From Absidia repens (lineage: Eukaryota > Mucoromycota > Mucoromycetes > Mucorales > Cunninghamellaceae): DNA of 64,000 nt. The DNA lies in contig MCGE01000058.1 of assembly GCA_002105175.1 (NCBI GenBank), positions 47,886-111,885 on the forward strand, written 5' to 3'. This document shows, piece by piece, positions 47,727 through 60,240 of this stretch (position 1 is its first letter; every line of letters begins with the position of its first letter). A program made the position numbers and the translations under genes. The notes below the pieces were generated by a model. The model saw only the letters and a program-made list of their open reading frames with translations. It was not told where the DNA came from and made no database searches.

Positions 47727-50031
47727 GGATTATGTGATGGAAAAAGGAATTTGGTACTCACCTCGACGCGTATGTAGATTTTTGACTACTGGTTTACCCT
47801 TGTGGCTAATGGCGCTGGTCAACCAGTGGCAAAGTATTTTGATTGAAGGTAGGTAAGGATAAAGTAGTTGGAGAGTGAGACATTGGATGCTCATATTCTT
47901 TTTATAGTACCTCAGGCATTGACTCTTTTTCTGGTGGAGCGATCGTCTTGTTTTGCACTCACTTTAGTCACAGGTAACACTCGTTCCTCGCTCGTTTATG
48001 CATCCAAAATTGTTACTGACCTATTCCTTTTTCTATGTATAGATTACGTTGTGTACAAGTTGTGCCAAAAGCTAGGAAAAGATGAAATTCTTCCTCTCCT
48101 TTTTGTGGCCACCAGTCAAGTAACATTGGTATATAATACTAGACCTTTCTCGAATTCAGTGGAAGCGTTAGTTCTCGGCCTTGGTCTGCTCTCTCTTGTA
48201 TTTTTTGATATGGATCGTAGTTCCGGATTTGGACTCGGTTGTCTATTGACATTCGGCGTGTTTACTCGAGTTACTTTTATTCTCTATGGCTTTCCTATTG
48301 GCTTGGGTTTCTTGTATCTTGCAAGGTAAAAGAGTGGCGAAAGAGAAAATACTGTCAAGGTGATCGACTGATGTGTTTATACTGTTTTTTAGGCGACAAG
48401 GGCGTTTATTACAAAGTATAGTAATATTTTTATTGGGTGCATTAATTGTGGCTGGCGTGATGGTGGTGGCGGATTCTCTATATTATGGAAGCATGACATT
48501 GACATGGCAAGATGGAACTCCGATCATACACATTCGACAACTATTTACCTATCCTTTGTCTTCCTGGCTGCATATTCGATGGGACGGGACATTCACGCTA
48601 ACATTGTTAAATAACCTTAAGTACAATATGAATGTGGAGAATTTGGCACTTCACGGTTTACATCCTAGGTATACTCATCTCCTGGTGAACTTCCCCTTGC
48701 TTTATGGTCCTTTAGCGATAATGGCCCTTTGGGCCTTCTGGTCTACAATGAAGAAGGTACATGAAGAATCTCCTGGTTATTTATTTTATGGTAAGTAGTA
48801 AATGAAATAGTAAGAAAAAACAAAGTAGATATATCTATTCACTGATTGTGTTGCATTTTTTAATTTATTTTATTACCTTACATAGTGCTATCTGGAATTA
48901 TCGCTAATGCAATGATCGGCCTTTCAATCATGCCTCACCAAGAAGCTAGATTCCTTGTTCCTATGCTCGTGCCTCTGGTGATGGTTTACACCTGGGATCA
49001 AACGTCAAATATTGGATCCCTCCCATTTATGGTAATTACAATTGGAATGAAATCAGAGAGAACTAGAAAAGCTACTTACTCTGTCTTATATATATCAATA
49101 GCTTGCATGGTTTGCTTTTAACCTTACTTCTGGCTTCATCTTTGGAAATCTACACCAGGTAATAGATAAATTTAAAGATTTAAAGGGGAAACTTCATTTT
49201 GTTAATGATCACTTCTTTGCATATTAGGCTGGGGTTGTTCCTTCTCTGGCCTTTGTACAACGCCAATCTATGGGGATCAATGGGTGTGAACTGCTGGATT
49301 CTGGAAATATCGCCTGTGATATTATGCCTGTTGGAGGTATGAAGAAAAGCAAAGACAAAAAAAGGAATTACAGTTGATGTTTCTTCTTTTTTTTTTTTGC
49401 GTGCAATAGGGCCTATCCATACGAATGGATTCAACATTACCACACATGTTATATTCCACAAAACTTATATGCCTCCTCGTCATTTGCTGGCTTTTCCTCT
49501 GAGTTGGAAGGGTAAGAGAAGAAAAGAGGATGAGACTAGGTACTAAAATTGATCTTATTACTAATGGTCATGCTCAATTTGTATCATATGTATAGATGGA
49601 CCCGCTCAAATTTCAATTGAAGATGTCGCTGGTGATAAATCGAAACTATATGATGCTTTGAAAAAACGACAAGGAATTGACTACCGGAAACATGACATTG
49701 ACCGATTACAAATTGAATTTGCAGCATCCATTGAAGCACCTGGCACATATGAAAGGTAAAAGGCATATCAATTGACAAGATACATACATAAGTGGATGAT
49801 GAACTAATACAATCTCCTCTCCTCCACTTTTACAGAACATTGCTGGTATGCCCAAATGTGACTCCATTACCTGACATTCCCGGACAAAGATATATGCTGA
49901 TCTCAAGTTACAGTCCTCACGTGAATTTTGATCATATGTCCGATATGCTCGAACTTGCTCAAGAATACGACTCACCTATTAACTTGGCCAGCTTGAATAT
50001 ATTTGCGATCCTATCTGACCAGGATGAGTGA
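47476..50031 (+). CDS. smp3: GPI mannosyltransferase 4 (SMP3/PIGZ type)
   Basis: Eleven exons (47476-47669, 47778-47848, 47908-47973, 48043-48325, 48393-48790, 48886-49031, 49102-49158, 49228-49336, 49410-49511, 49596-49755, 49836-50031) join in frame to 593 residues. The first luminal loop holds H27-P-D-E30 in GYIHPDEFFQSPEI, the signature of the GT22 dolichol-P-mannose-dependent mannosyltransferases and specifically SMP3/PIGZ. A second family motif HQEARFLVPML lies about residue 375, and many hydrophobic spans predict a multi-pass ER membrane protein. The enzyme adds the fourth mannose to the GPI core, a step that is essential in yeast. Intron 1 is unusual: it contains an uninterrupted T run of about 49 right after the donor (47677-47725). 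The assignment is strong; small exons were placed by frame only. Confidence 0.9.
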
Positions 50032-51048
50032 ACTATCTTTTATTAAGCAACATTCTTGTTAGCCTCGTTTGGACTGTATGTGTGTTTTGTGTAGTTAGAA
50101 TAGAAATATTATGTAGATATTAGATTATTATATTCATTTGATTTATTGATTTGATGATGGCACAATAAAGAATTCGTTTTTAAACGACTTTTTTTTTTTT
50201 TTTTTGTTCTGTATTGATTAGACACAGTCGCATTATAGGTGCGTGTTGGCACAGTTCCGCGGTTCAGCGCGTCGTCGTCCAAAGGAAATATTCGCAAATA
50301 AAATCACGCAGAACCAAAAAGGGGTTTATTATATTTTGTAGTTATAGAAATTATTATGATATCCACTTCCACTACAGTATTATTATCATTTTTGAATAAA
50401 AACCATTTTATTTTTATCACACATTTGCTTTTGCCTTTGTTGGTGGTGTTGTTTTGTCTTTTTGTATATGATACTTGACCATTGTCGAAAAAATACTCAC
50501 TATCACACGCAATCTTCTCCAAACAAAACTTGCCACTTATAGACAAACAAGAAGTGACCAGCATGTTGTATAACGAATAAAAACAACTTTATGGAGCACT
50601 TCATCCAGAAGGACCGTTATTCCATCTCACATTTAAAGTTTTATATCTTCATGATGAATATCAGTATCAATACAGAATTCCTCAATTCATTTTTGCGGTA
50701 GTTGAGAACATTTATTGATGTTTATATTTTGTCTATGCCTTGCGAAAAACAAGAGTATATGTATTTAAAGTCGGTCGATGTTTGAAAATTTTGGCTGTCG
50801 AGCGTTTAAAAAATGGCGAAGGAATATTGATCATGTTCAGGAGAGCCCCGGAAAAAAGATCTGGAAGCTGTTGTATCATTTATAACACATTCAATTGTCG
50901 AAAAATATAAAAAAAAGGGCCATACGGATGGAATAACTGGCGTGCGTTCTTAAGGGGCGCCAGCTAATGAAATGGTCTGGGTTGTTCAGAAGGTCTCCCC
51001 CTACGAAATCATTATTGTACACTGTATGGTAAATGTTTTATCATACAC

Positions 51049-51091
<43 letters not shown>

Positions 51092-51109
51092 AGAGAACGT
51101 TAAATACTT
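50032..51109. other. Intergenic region
   Basis: T run at 50189-50205, a short GC-rich word (TTCAGCGCGTCGTCGTCC near 50262) shared with the repeats at 60.95 and 61.07 kb, AATAAA at 50395, and a 39-base A run (about 51050-51088). No gene was recognised. Confidence 0.55.
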
Positions 51110-51675
51110 GATGGCTCGGATAGGAGAGTTTGATGGTTAGAAAAAGAAGGTATATTTTATTAAAGCAATAGTATAAACTGCGAAGGTCAGCAGCGGTCAA
51201 GGGACTAATGGAGTAGCATGAGAGAGGCTAAAGTGAGATCTTGAGATATTTTTCAACACTAATCTAAAGGGGTACGTGTAAAAAGGATTCCAATAGAATG
51301 TGCAAGAACATAAAAAAAAAAAATTAAAAAGGTCATCAGCTGTTGCACCACAACAACGGTCAATAGCAATCAAAAGGAGTGACGGTAGCGAAAAAGGGAT
51401 CTATTGCACAAAACATGAAAGACACTAAAGGGACAGTTTTCATTGAAGCAAAAATGAAATATTTTATTCAATTGTAGATACAAACTATGAACAAACTAAC
51501 ATTAAACTATGCTAATAAAGGTTAAAAAAGCCAACTAATAGAGGTCCAAAATACTGGATCCAAAATGAAAGGGTTTCCCCATGCATCTTGTAATCCCTGA
51601 GCTGAAACCTCTTTTAAACTAGTCCTGATACTAATCTAAGTCCATTGTAACTTCAAAATAACTTCCATCGGTGAT

Positions 51676-51717
<42 letters not shown>

Positions 51718-51790
51718 AAAGAAGAAAAAGAAAAGTGAAGTAAAAGATTTAAAACGAGAGAAAATAAATATCATCTATGCGGGATTTGAA
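51110..51790 (-). repeat. Dispersed repeat family copy H (minus)
   Basis: On the minus strand it starts at TTTCAAATCCCGCATAG (about 51790), then a long pyrimidine tract containing a 36-base T run (A run at 51679-51714 on the plus strand), core TAGTTTAAAAGAGGTTTCAG (near 51615), AAACCCTTTCATTTTGGATC, AATAAAATATTTC, and at least two sub-repeats (CCCTTTAGTGTCTTTCATGT near 51430; GTGTTGAA near 51255). Confidence 0.85.
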
Positions 51791-51979
51791 ATACTTCCTG
51801 TGGTGTTTGATGCGAATTTCTTTGGTGGATACAAAACATACACTCTACGTCATTATCATGCTAAACGGGTATATTTCATTTCTGAAAACATCGAGATACA
51901 TAATCGGATTTAATTATGATATAATATATTCAGAAAAAAGGTGGAAGGGGGTAATCTATGCTAAAAACCAAATAGGGCA

Positions 51980-53274
51980 CTATAATTCAGGTTTGATTCG
52001 AGAAGTTTGAGGAGTCAGAAATAAGCAAATATCATCATCGTTGTCGTCACCAGGAGCTAAAGGTGCTTTATCAACGCCATTAAACTGTTCCTTGCCCTTT
52101 CTATCCTCTGTTTCGACATTTACAGACGACCCCTTTTGCGACTGCGGCTGCTTGTGGTCCTCCGCCAATATCTGAGTCACAGCATCCACCTGCTGCTGAG
52201 GGTAGGACCGCATGTTCCATTGTTGAACAGCACACGTTGTCACAATACTCATGGTTAATAGTAAAACGATTATAAGACACACGCTAGTTAAAACCAGAGC
52301 GTAACGGATGACCAAAGTACGTGGATCCAAAACGAAACGCACTAAACGGTAGCAGAGATATGTGATGCCAGCCAAACAAAAGACTGCCAGGCCAGCCATA
52401 TGCAACATGACACGCCACCAGCTAACTGGATTCCAAGTCACCAACACCATACTCCAGGCGAGAAGAAATATCACACAGGATATACCAAACACAAGCACGA
52501 TCTCCGCAATACCTACGACACCAGCTGCCATGTCGTCATCATCAGTTGGTGTCATCAACATGGGAACTGGAAGTAATTGAATGGAATAGGCAAACACCAG
52601 ATAAAAATCGATTTTCAATAAACTAGCTAGAGCACCATGTACAGGATCCATCGATTGTTGGAATGATGTCCGGAAATAAATTGCCAGGAATATAAAAAGG
52701 ACAAAACAGGCACATGTCACACCAACAATGCTGTAGCTTATCATAGGTTCTGTAGTTGTTGCTGGTGTTAATTCATTCAATAAGTTCACATTGTACTGGC
52801 ATTCTGCAGCTTTTTCTATTATGGCGGAATGTTGGTAAGATTGAATACCACTGTAAATGGCGAGCCAGAGTTCTAAAAAAAAAAAAAAAGGTAAGAAGCA
52901 CAATCCTTTTAAATTCCGCTCCTCATTCACTGACCAAAAGCAAGCATAGCATAGAGGCAACTGGCCCGACGTTGAAAAAGTGCCTCTATGCACAAAATGC
53001 ATTGATAGATAGGTCCAGCAACTAATAATCCCAAAGAAACCAGATCATACTGAGCGTAACCAAAATTTTTAACATACAGTACACAAGTGGATATTTGCCG
53101 AAGATCGTGTGTGATAAAGAAAAGACTGACAAAAACCATTGTGGTGATAGTTTGCACTATTGATACCGTCACAATCCATCCCGGTGCAATCCATCGGCTT
53201 AAACCAGATTGGGGTCGTTCAGTAGATTTTTTAAAAAAAGACGCAATTTTTCGTCCATTCATCACCATAGACAT
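51980..53274 (-). CDS. Multi-pass membrane protein of unknown family
   Basis: Two exons, 53274-52934 and 52871-51980 (donor GTCAGT, acceptor after a long poly-T), give 410 residues. About eight hydrophobic spans can be seen, for example IVTVSIVQTITTMVFVSLFF, LVSLGLLVAGPIYQCILCI, YSIVGVTCACFVLFIFLAI, DFYLVFAYSIQLLPVPM, IAEIVLVFGISCVIFLLAWS, MLHMAGLAVFCLAGITYLCY and YALVLTSVCLIIVLLLTMSI. The C-terminal 80 residues are hydrophilic and acidic (PGDDNDDDICLFL), probably cytosolic. I recognise no transporter or receptor signature, so no function is proposed. It is tail-to-tail with the SMP3 gene across repeat copy H, and starts a run of minus-strand genes. Confidence 0.7.
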
Positions 53275-53525
53275 ACTATCACAAATAGAAGCAAAGAACA
53301 AAGAAAAATAAAAACACCATTCAATTGTATATAATTGGTTTTATTGTTTTATTGATCATCAAGTGAGAGACAAAAGGGGTAGAAAGATATCGTAGAGGAA
53401 TAGAGATAAAGTGATCAAATAAAAAGGAGAAGATGAGGGAAGAGAATATGAAAAAAAAGGTGATAATTATAAAGTAAAAAAAAAAAAATGATAATCATAA
53501 ACTAATCTAAAGACACCTGACCATT

Positions 53526-54999
53526 TTAGACTACCACAGACCAAGGACTTTCCTTATCGCCATATTGAATATCCATAATTTCATCGCTGAATCTCTTGGT
53601 GTAGGGGCCTGCTTGAGAGGTAGAATCATATGGGTCCAAGGGGATGGCTAGATCTTCACCAAGGTATTCGATTGTCTTGATGGGGCTCACAATACATGCG
53701 GTTCCAGCACCAAACACTTCCTTCACGCGACCTTGTTTGATCGCTTCACGCAGTTCGGGCATTGTCAATTTGCGCTCAGTCACCTTGAATTCATTCCATT
53801 CACGCGCCAAAGAAAGGATAGAATCCCGTGTCACACCCGGCAAAATCGATCCATCCAAAGGAGGAGTGACGAGCTCCAGTTCGTTGCTTTCGTTCTTCCA
53901 TAAAAGAAACAAATTCATGGCACCTACTTCGGTCAATTGATGATCATCTAGATAAAAAAAAACCCCACATCCCAGATCACGTTAGTTTTCTATTTCCTCT
54001 GCTAACTTCTCTCTGATGAGTCTTACCTCCAAACAACCATAAATTTTGTTGACTACCACGGGCGGCGGCTAATCGTTGAGGCAACAAACCAGGTGCATAG
54101 TTTCCACCAATCTTGGCATCACCGGTACCACGAGGCCAGGCACGGACATATTCGGTGGTAGCCATGAGCTTAATGGCGGCAAATCCAGTCTTGTAGTAAG
54201 GTCCAACAGGGCAACCAATGACAAATAATTTAGCGTTGGAGGGAGGGTTGACACCAAGCGCTTCTTGCGTGCCGATCATGGTGGGACGAAGGTACAAAGA
54301 GTAGCCACGTTCATTAGGAATCCATCGACTGTCCATTTTTGTATATTCGCCGATTAGTTTGAGTAGTTCATCCCCATCAAATTGCTATATAGATCAGGCA
54401 AAAGTTAGCTTCATTCAGTAATTTTGGTTCCAGTGTTCTGTATTTTAATGGGATAGCGTCTACTTACTGGAAGTGCAATACGTGCAGTGGAGCGATTCAT
54501 GCGAGCCATATTCATATCAGGGCGGAATAGACGGATGTTTCCTTTCTTATCCTTGTAAGCTTTCATGCCTTCAAAACACTATGAAATTCATATGATCATT
54601 AATTCATGCTTATCACACACCATAGCATGCCTACAGCTGATATCATATCAATCATCTCGTCTTACCTCTGATGCGTAATGAAATACTACTGTACTAGGGG
54701 CCAGAGATAGGTTTTCATACGGTCGAATTTCAGGCGCCAACCAACCCTTTTCTTCATTCCAATCAGCAGTAATCCTAAACAGAAAACTGAGTGAATTTTC
54801 TTGCATCACTGTCATTTTATTTTTATCATCATACTTACATATGGTCAGTAAAAGTATGACCAAAAACAAGATCTTTATTGGCCACCAAAGGTTTCAGGAC
54901 TTGAGATTTTGTCACTTTCACTTTACTTGCCTATAATCACAAAAACAATACCGAAAACACGGAGACAGTGGTCAGTTCAAGCCGTTTTCTGCTAATGTC

Positions 55000-55030
<31 letters not shown>

Positions 55031-55117
55031 AATGCTTACATCTAAGCCGGAAATAGTAGAGCTAAATCGTTTAGAATTGAGTGTAAAAGCTTTGCGTAGA
55101 TAGTGTGTCGAAAACAT
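53526..55117 (-). CDS. Branched-chain amino acid aminotransferase
   Basis: Six exons on the minus strand, 55117-55040, 54930-54839, 54774-54666, 54578-54468, 54384-54027 and 53947-53526, give 389 residues. It is a class IV PLP aminotransferase. The PLP-binding lysine is K221 in [12 protein letters not shown], with [11 protein letters not shown] (the E.G..N motif), [34 protein letters not shown] and GTACIVSPI all conserved. It interconverts Leu, Ile and Val with their 2-oxo acids using glutamate/2-oxoglutarate. The N terminus [20 protein letters not shown] is basic, Ser/Thr-rich and lacks acidic residues, so a mitochondrial form (Bat1-like) is likely. The family assignment is very strong; mitochondrial targeting is inference. 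Confidence 0.95.
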
Positions 55118-55457
55118 GCTTAAAGGAGGAGAAGGGTGATTATAAAACAAAAAAGAAAGAGCAAAAAACTTCCCCTTTAAATATCACTTGAGCGGAATCC
55201 AAAACCAATTCAATTTTTTTCCCACGGGTGTATCATTCTTATTCCATGCCTTCAACTAGTAGTCTTTTTATTCTATTGTTTCAATGAATGTACTCTTCTA
55301 GCTAAGTATGATATTCATAGAAAAATGCTAATAATAATAATAAATTTAAACGAGGCTATTTTGTTTGACATTTTACATGAGTGAAGATGAATCATCATTA
55401 CAATGCAAATGAATTCACCAATGACCATGCTTTATTCTATATTTTTCAAACACCGTT
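55118..55457. other. Short intergenic region
   Basis: Promoter side of the aminotransferase and 3' flank of the next minus-strand gene, with a TAATAA run at 55330. No other feature was seen. Confidence 0.6.
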
Positions 55458-56639
55458 TTATTTCAATTCAATGACATTGCCATTCACTCCAATTTTAAAA
55501 TCGAGGGGATAACTTGGTGGGTGCGTTGGTTCAGGAGAGGTGATAGAAGGTGATGTTGATGGTGCTGGAAAATACGGATGAATGGAACCAGATGAGTCTA
55601 CATTAGCATTCTTTTTGGCAGTGGTTGATTTTTTCCATTGTTTTAAAGATGACAAGACACCGCCAGTGGCATTGGTAGATGAAGATGACTTGGATTTTTT
55701 TGCGTGTCGAGAAGGTTTTTCATTTTGAAGCACAATAACATTAGGTTGATCAGGTGCAGTCATTGGACCAGGCAAACCTTGGAAAAAGGGGGCAATGCCT
55801 TCCACTTGGCCTGTCAGCATACCTCTCTCCCATAATTCAACGGCTGCCAATTTATGGCTATAGGAATAAATGCATGTCGCCCAATACAACTAAAGGTAAT
55901 AAAAGGAAATCAGAAGTTTTTAAAATAAATATATATGAATATAACAAAATACAACTTACATATATGTTGACCATAAGAAAGACACTGACGAGACTAAACT
56001 TGAATTCATCTTGCCATAAGATGTCACAATTAAAAAGGTCATTACTGGTATCAGTAAGATTAGTAGATGAAGGAACTTTGGCCAAACCAGCATGGCTGCA
56101 CCAATCTTGATACTCCGATCTCATGGTAGCGAATAGAATCATATTCACAAACGCATCGATCAAAACAATAAAGACTGCCACCCATAATGAATGAGAGAAG
56201 ACTTGAACGGCATGTGCAAGGTTCTATGTTTTTTTTTTAAAAAAAAAAAAAAAAAAGTCAAGAAAAAGGGTATCAGCAAGTGATGAATCAAATTTAACTG
56301 GATTGGGAATACAATGACTTTACTAGAAAAAGAGTAAATAGACCTCCTAAGGAAATGATGAAGAGGGCAAGATTGCAAACACCAAAAACAAGAAGAGGTG
56401 CCTGAGTCATATAAGAATAGAATGCTGGACAACATAATAAATGAATTAATCAAAATATAAGCGATGATCGTGATAGTAACAAATACTTACGACTCTGCCC
56501 TTTGAAAGAAATCACAGCGAAATATAATGAGAACCCCTGAAATATTACAAAGCAACATTAAATAACTTTCATTTGTGAAGAATCATCCTTTTAATAAATA
56601 TTTTACCGCCCAGATAAGACAGGAAAATACTGATCCCAT
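55458..56639 (-). CDS. Four-transmembrane protein of unknown function
   Basis: Five exons, 56639-56607, 56536-56491, 56424-56324, 56223-55960 and 55889-55458, give 291 residues. The splice phases were chosen because only this frame keeps hydrophobic segments continuous. Predicted spans are SVFSCLIWAGFSLYFAVIS, APLLVFGVCNLALFIISLGG, LWVAVFIVLIDAFVNMILFA and KFSLVSVFLMVNIYLYWATC. The loop between spans 3 and 4 has Cys residues and N-glycosylation-like sites (NLTDTSND), resembling the large extracellular loop of tetraspan proteins, but the tetraspanin CCG motif is absent. The C-terminal tail is basic then Ser/Pro-rich (KKSKSSSSTNATGG). It could be a MARVEL- or tetraspan-like surface protein; no firm family. 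Confidence 0.65.
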
Positions 56640-57069
56640 CCTTAAATGAATACACCCACAACATTTTCGTAAAGATTGATGATTGGTGTGTACATATCGC
56701 TTTTTACTGTGCGGTTTCGCTGTTTGAAATTCCATGTATCAAGTCTTTCGTTTTCGTAAAAAAGGGTATTAAGACTACAAATGAAAAGTATATAGGTATA
56801 TAAAAAAAAATAAAAAAAAGAGCAGAAGAAGAGAAAAGAAAATTATATGAATATGTATAATATATAGACACAATAAGTGAACCATTATTTTTATTATTTC
56901 AGTATGGATAACAAGTATAAAAAAGGGGATGTGTTTTGGTGTCAACAACCAGATTTGGTAATTGCATGATGATATGATGAGGAAGTAGGGGAAAAAGTCA
57001 GACAGAGGGGTGAAGAGAAGTTACACTATTTTACTAACATATACTATCACTGAATAAACTATACTAAAT
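56640..57069. other. Intergenic region
   Basis: AT-rich 3' flank of TAF11 and promoter of the four-TM gene; no other feature was seen. Confidence 0.6.
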
Positions 57070-57939
57070 CTATCGTTTCAACATTTTTTTGCCAATCACC
57101 GAAGAAGAGGATGTTTGCTTGTATCGCCGGTGAGCCTCACGAATATGATCAGGTCGAATCGGACCACTTTGGCCCCATTCTTCCATCACCTCCCGAGCCA
57201 TTTCAACAATTTCACCTACATAGACCTTGGAGAAGCCCGCCACTACAAAGGCCATGGTTTGACTGCATTGTTGATTTATCACTTGACTGACCAGCTAAAA
57301 AGCACAGTTAGTCCCGTTCAACAGCATCGCCTTTACTAAAAATGTTTAATATCATTACCCTTTTGACGTTGGTTCGATTCAATGCTGACCGTCTATATGC
57401 TTCATAGCGTTGTAATTGTTCATCGGTGAAGTTTTCCAGTAAATACCTAGAAAGGAGGATATTAGCGAGACATTTTATGGTATGACCTGGCTTCAAATAA
57501 CTAATTACTTCATATCTTCTTTAGCCTTTTCCATTTGGACATGCATATCGTCATCCAAAACTAATTCATCTTTATCGTCTTCGTCAGGGTCAACGTCGTC
57601 TTTGTCATTTGTACCATCCAATGCTGCCGTGGAAGTGTCTTGTTGGGATGTATTAATGGTAGTAGACGCCTGTTGTTGTTCAAGTTGCTGTGGTGTGACG
57701 AAGGTAGTGCTATTTGATCGAGATGTCGTTGGAGTGTTGCTGTCCTCATCTGCTGTTCGGTCCATTTCTACAGAGCCTTGCCTTGAAGTACCCGTACTAG
57801 ATCGTCGCGAACTAGCATTTCGTTTGTGTGGATAGGAGGGACTGGATTCATAGGGCGGTGAATACATGGGCGACCCTCGATTAGTTGCTGCTGGAGGTGA
57901 CGCATGGTTGTAATGAGAGGATCGCTTCGTTGGTATCAT
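57070..57939 (-). CDS. taf11: Transcription initiation factor TFIID subunit TAF11
   Basis: Three exons on the minus strand, 57939-57509, 57446-57359 and 57294-57070, give 247 residues. The first 140 residues are disordered and end in an acidic stretch (KDDVDPDEDDKDELVLDDD). The rest is the TAFII28 histone-fold domain: YLLENFTDEQLQRYEAYRRS, ALNRTNVKR, then QTMAFVVAGFSKVYVGEIVE, MAREVMEEWGQ and the C-terminal GPIRPDHIREAHRRYK helix, all typical of TAF11. In TFIID it pairs with TAF13 and contacts TBP/TFIIA at RNA polymerase II promoters. Assignment is strong. Confidence 0.93.
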
Positions 57940-58930
57940 TTTGTTATGTAAAAATTAGGCGAGAAAAAAAAAAGTATAAAAAATAAAAATAAAAAAACAT
58001 TCGGGGTTCAAATATTTTGTGGGTTCTTCTGTGTTCTTCCACCAAACACACTTTCTCATGACGAACAAAGATTGGTATTGATAGTAGCAAGATACGTTGC
58101 TTGTTTATTGTAAGTACTGAAATTGATGATACCGGGAAGCACGGAACATTAAAATACTTACCACCTTCGTTTCACGGAAATAGGATGACCAGAGACCAAA
58201 CAGAACAGTATCATATCACTTCGGCAAAACAACAACAGACTTGATGACCTGACAACGAATATCTCACGAATATCGATTCTATTATTTACAACACATGTCA
58301 AGATCTTGGTGGATATTTTTGGAAAGTCTGATGAATCCTAGAAAGTGCCGATTGACTTTGGTTTAGGGCGACTGGAACAGCAACAAACGCAGCATAAAGT
58401 AACACGAAAGCGTAGTATGATTGTGATCAGCGACAATGCACCTACCAACATAAAGAAACTGAAATACTTGAAATGTACAACACCTACAAGTGCAACAGCA
58501 ACAATCAATATGGAAAGAGCGACGATCTGCTATTACGGAGATCTGGTAGGTGATAAAATTAAAGGTATGAGGATTGACTAGACTAATACTTTTTTTTTTT
58601 TTTCTTCTTTGGGCGATAGATGGATCATGGAGCCATTATACAAGTGAAACTGGGATGGTTATAAGATCAGTTGTTAGAAGAAATCGGCTCAATGATGGTG
58701 ACCCTACGGTACTTCCGAAAAATTAGTCAGTCCTTCTCTTGATACTTTGACCTAGCTATATGTTTATTGTATTGCAACATTCTCTCTAGTTTTATGACAG
58801 CATCACCCGCCCCTGATCTCTCCCTAGCTTGTATGACTTTTTTAATTCATCATTCCCCGTCCTAGTTTTACTTTAGCTTTCCCAGCCCTCCATTTTATAC
58901 CTACATTCATCTCTCACAAATTTCTCAATA
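57940..58930 (+). pseudogene. Coding-like region with in-frame stops, unassigned
   Basis: Several stretches on the plus strand read like real protein. 58203-58339 reads SLRQNNNRLDDLTTNISRIS and THVKILVDIFGKSDES, ended by a TAG. In the same frame, directly after it, comes VPIDFGLGRLEQQQTQHKVT to TICYYGDL (58345-58545), then a GTAGGT..GATAG intron to 58619. This is followed by MDHGAIIQVKLGWL, a TAA, and again in frame DQLLEEIGSMMVTLRYFRK (to about 58727). The preserved frame across two stop codons suggests a gene recently disabled by nonsense mutations, or a wrong exon model. No family is recognised and no clear start was found. AATAAA lies at 58927. Confidence 0.35.
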
Positions 58931-59294
58931 AAGAAAATCGCATTATTACTGTGCTCCTTGTTTTATTACTGTTTTATTGATTTGATAAATGAACCACATA
59001 AATGAACCATACTTCTCAATCAAAAGTGCGAATAAATAAAATATATAGTATGTCGTATTCAGTGTGATTGTATTTGTGTATATGTATTAATGAACTGCGT
59101 TATGATGATGATATACATATATGTGTGTATATTTATCCCCAAAATGAAAAATGACCCCTCTGATAGTTGATATATTTTTAAAACAAGTCATATTTATTCA
59201 AGAAAAGGTATATTTAAAATGAATAGTACGTACAAATAAAAAAAAAAAAAAGAATAGAAGAAATATATTATTAAAAGAAGGGAGTAAAACTAAA

Positions 59295-59841
59295 CTAGGC
59301 CATGGAAGGGTTTGGTTTCTCGAAAGAATCACGGACGTGATCATCATCAAAGAGTTCGTTCAACAAAATCCCGTTTTTCCTTGTCAGAAGTTCCAAATCG
59401 CGGGTGATTTCAACATAGATATCTTCTTCTATTAAGAGTCCCCACATTTCCAGCGAGAAACAAACATAATCATCGTTCCGGACACTGTCATACAATATTT
59501 TTCGTCAAGTTGAAAGATCCATTCTGTTTACGGCATGATCGCGCTGCAACCCTGAGAACATACGCTGGCTGACTTCGTGCAAGCTCAAGAGCTGAGGACC
59601 AGCGATCTTGTAATGTCCGCTGTAAGGCGAGCCGTCGGCGAATGAGCAATATATCCAACTCCAAGTGCGATGTCCTCCAGTTTGCAAGGTTCCACTGTCG
59701 AATCCAGAACCAATAAAGGGAGGGCTTTGTGCTCAGTACATACTCAGTACATAGTGTCGGAAAACCATCAGAAGTTGATACAAGATTTCGGGTTAACGTA
59801 GAATAGTCACCCGATTCTTGTTGAGTTGCTGTGACAAACAT
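59295..59841 (-). other. GC-richer coding-like segment, possible pseudogene
   Basis: Minus strand. An ATG at 59841 opens a 117-codon frame (MFVTATQQESGDYSTLTRNL) ending at 59488. A second frame, 59495-59295, reads YDSVRNDDYVCFSLEMWGLL and DLELLTRKNGILLNELFDDD and looks like the C terminus of a real acidic protein. The second frame, traced upstream, is interrupted by one TGA and then continues as a long open stretch (SFADGSPYSGHYKIAGPQLL). Base composition is higher in GC than the flanks. I recognise no family; a decayed gene or inserted fragment fits best. Confidence 0.3.
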
Positions 59842-60000
59842 GTTTGAATCGCCGTGGATTGATTTTTGAAATTACATGTGTCATTTGTTGTTGTTGCTGA
59901 GAATCGAAGAAACGATGTCGTCCGAGGGAATGTTACTGTTATGTATACAGTGTAAACTATCACAACTAACACTACCGTAGGCTAATGGCACTATTCTACA

Positions 60001-60240
60001 ATGAAGACTAATTTACTAGAAGTTAGAAATTACGAATCCAAAATAAAAGGGTTCCCCCATGATGTTTGTTTGCATTTTTGGAAAATGCCTCTAAATCAAG
60101 CTCTAATACTAATACTAGATCACCTGCACCCCATGAAGCCTTGCCATCATATCATTCAGACTTTCAGGAAGAAAAAAAAAAAAGGAAGCAAAAGAGAGCC
60201 AAATAAAAAAAAATCATGTGTGCCGGCCCTGAACAGGCTT
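60001..60240 (-). repeat. Dispersed repeat family copy I (minus), divergent
   Basis: Contains, on the minus strand, a CACACATGA end-like motif (60216-60224), a short pyrimidine tract, GATTTAGAGGCATTTTCC (near 60090), GCAAACAAACATCATGGGGG and AACCCTTTTATTTTGGATTC (near 60045). It shares the CAAACAAACATCATGGGG spacer with copy J, so the two form a sub-family. It is truncated after the core. Confidence 0.65.
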
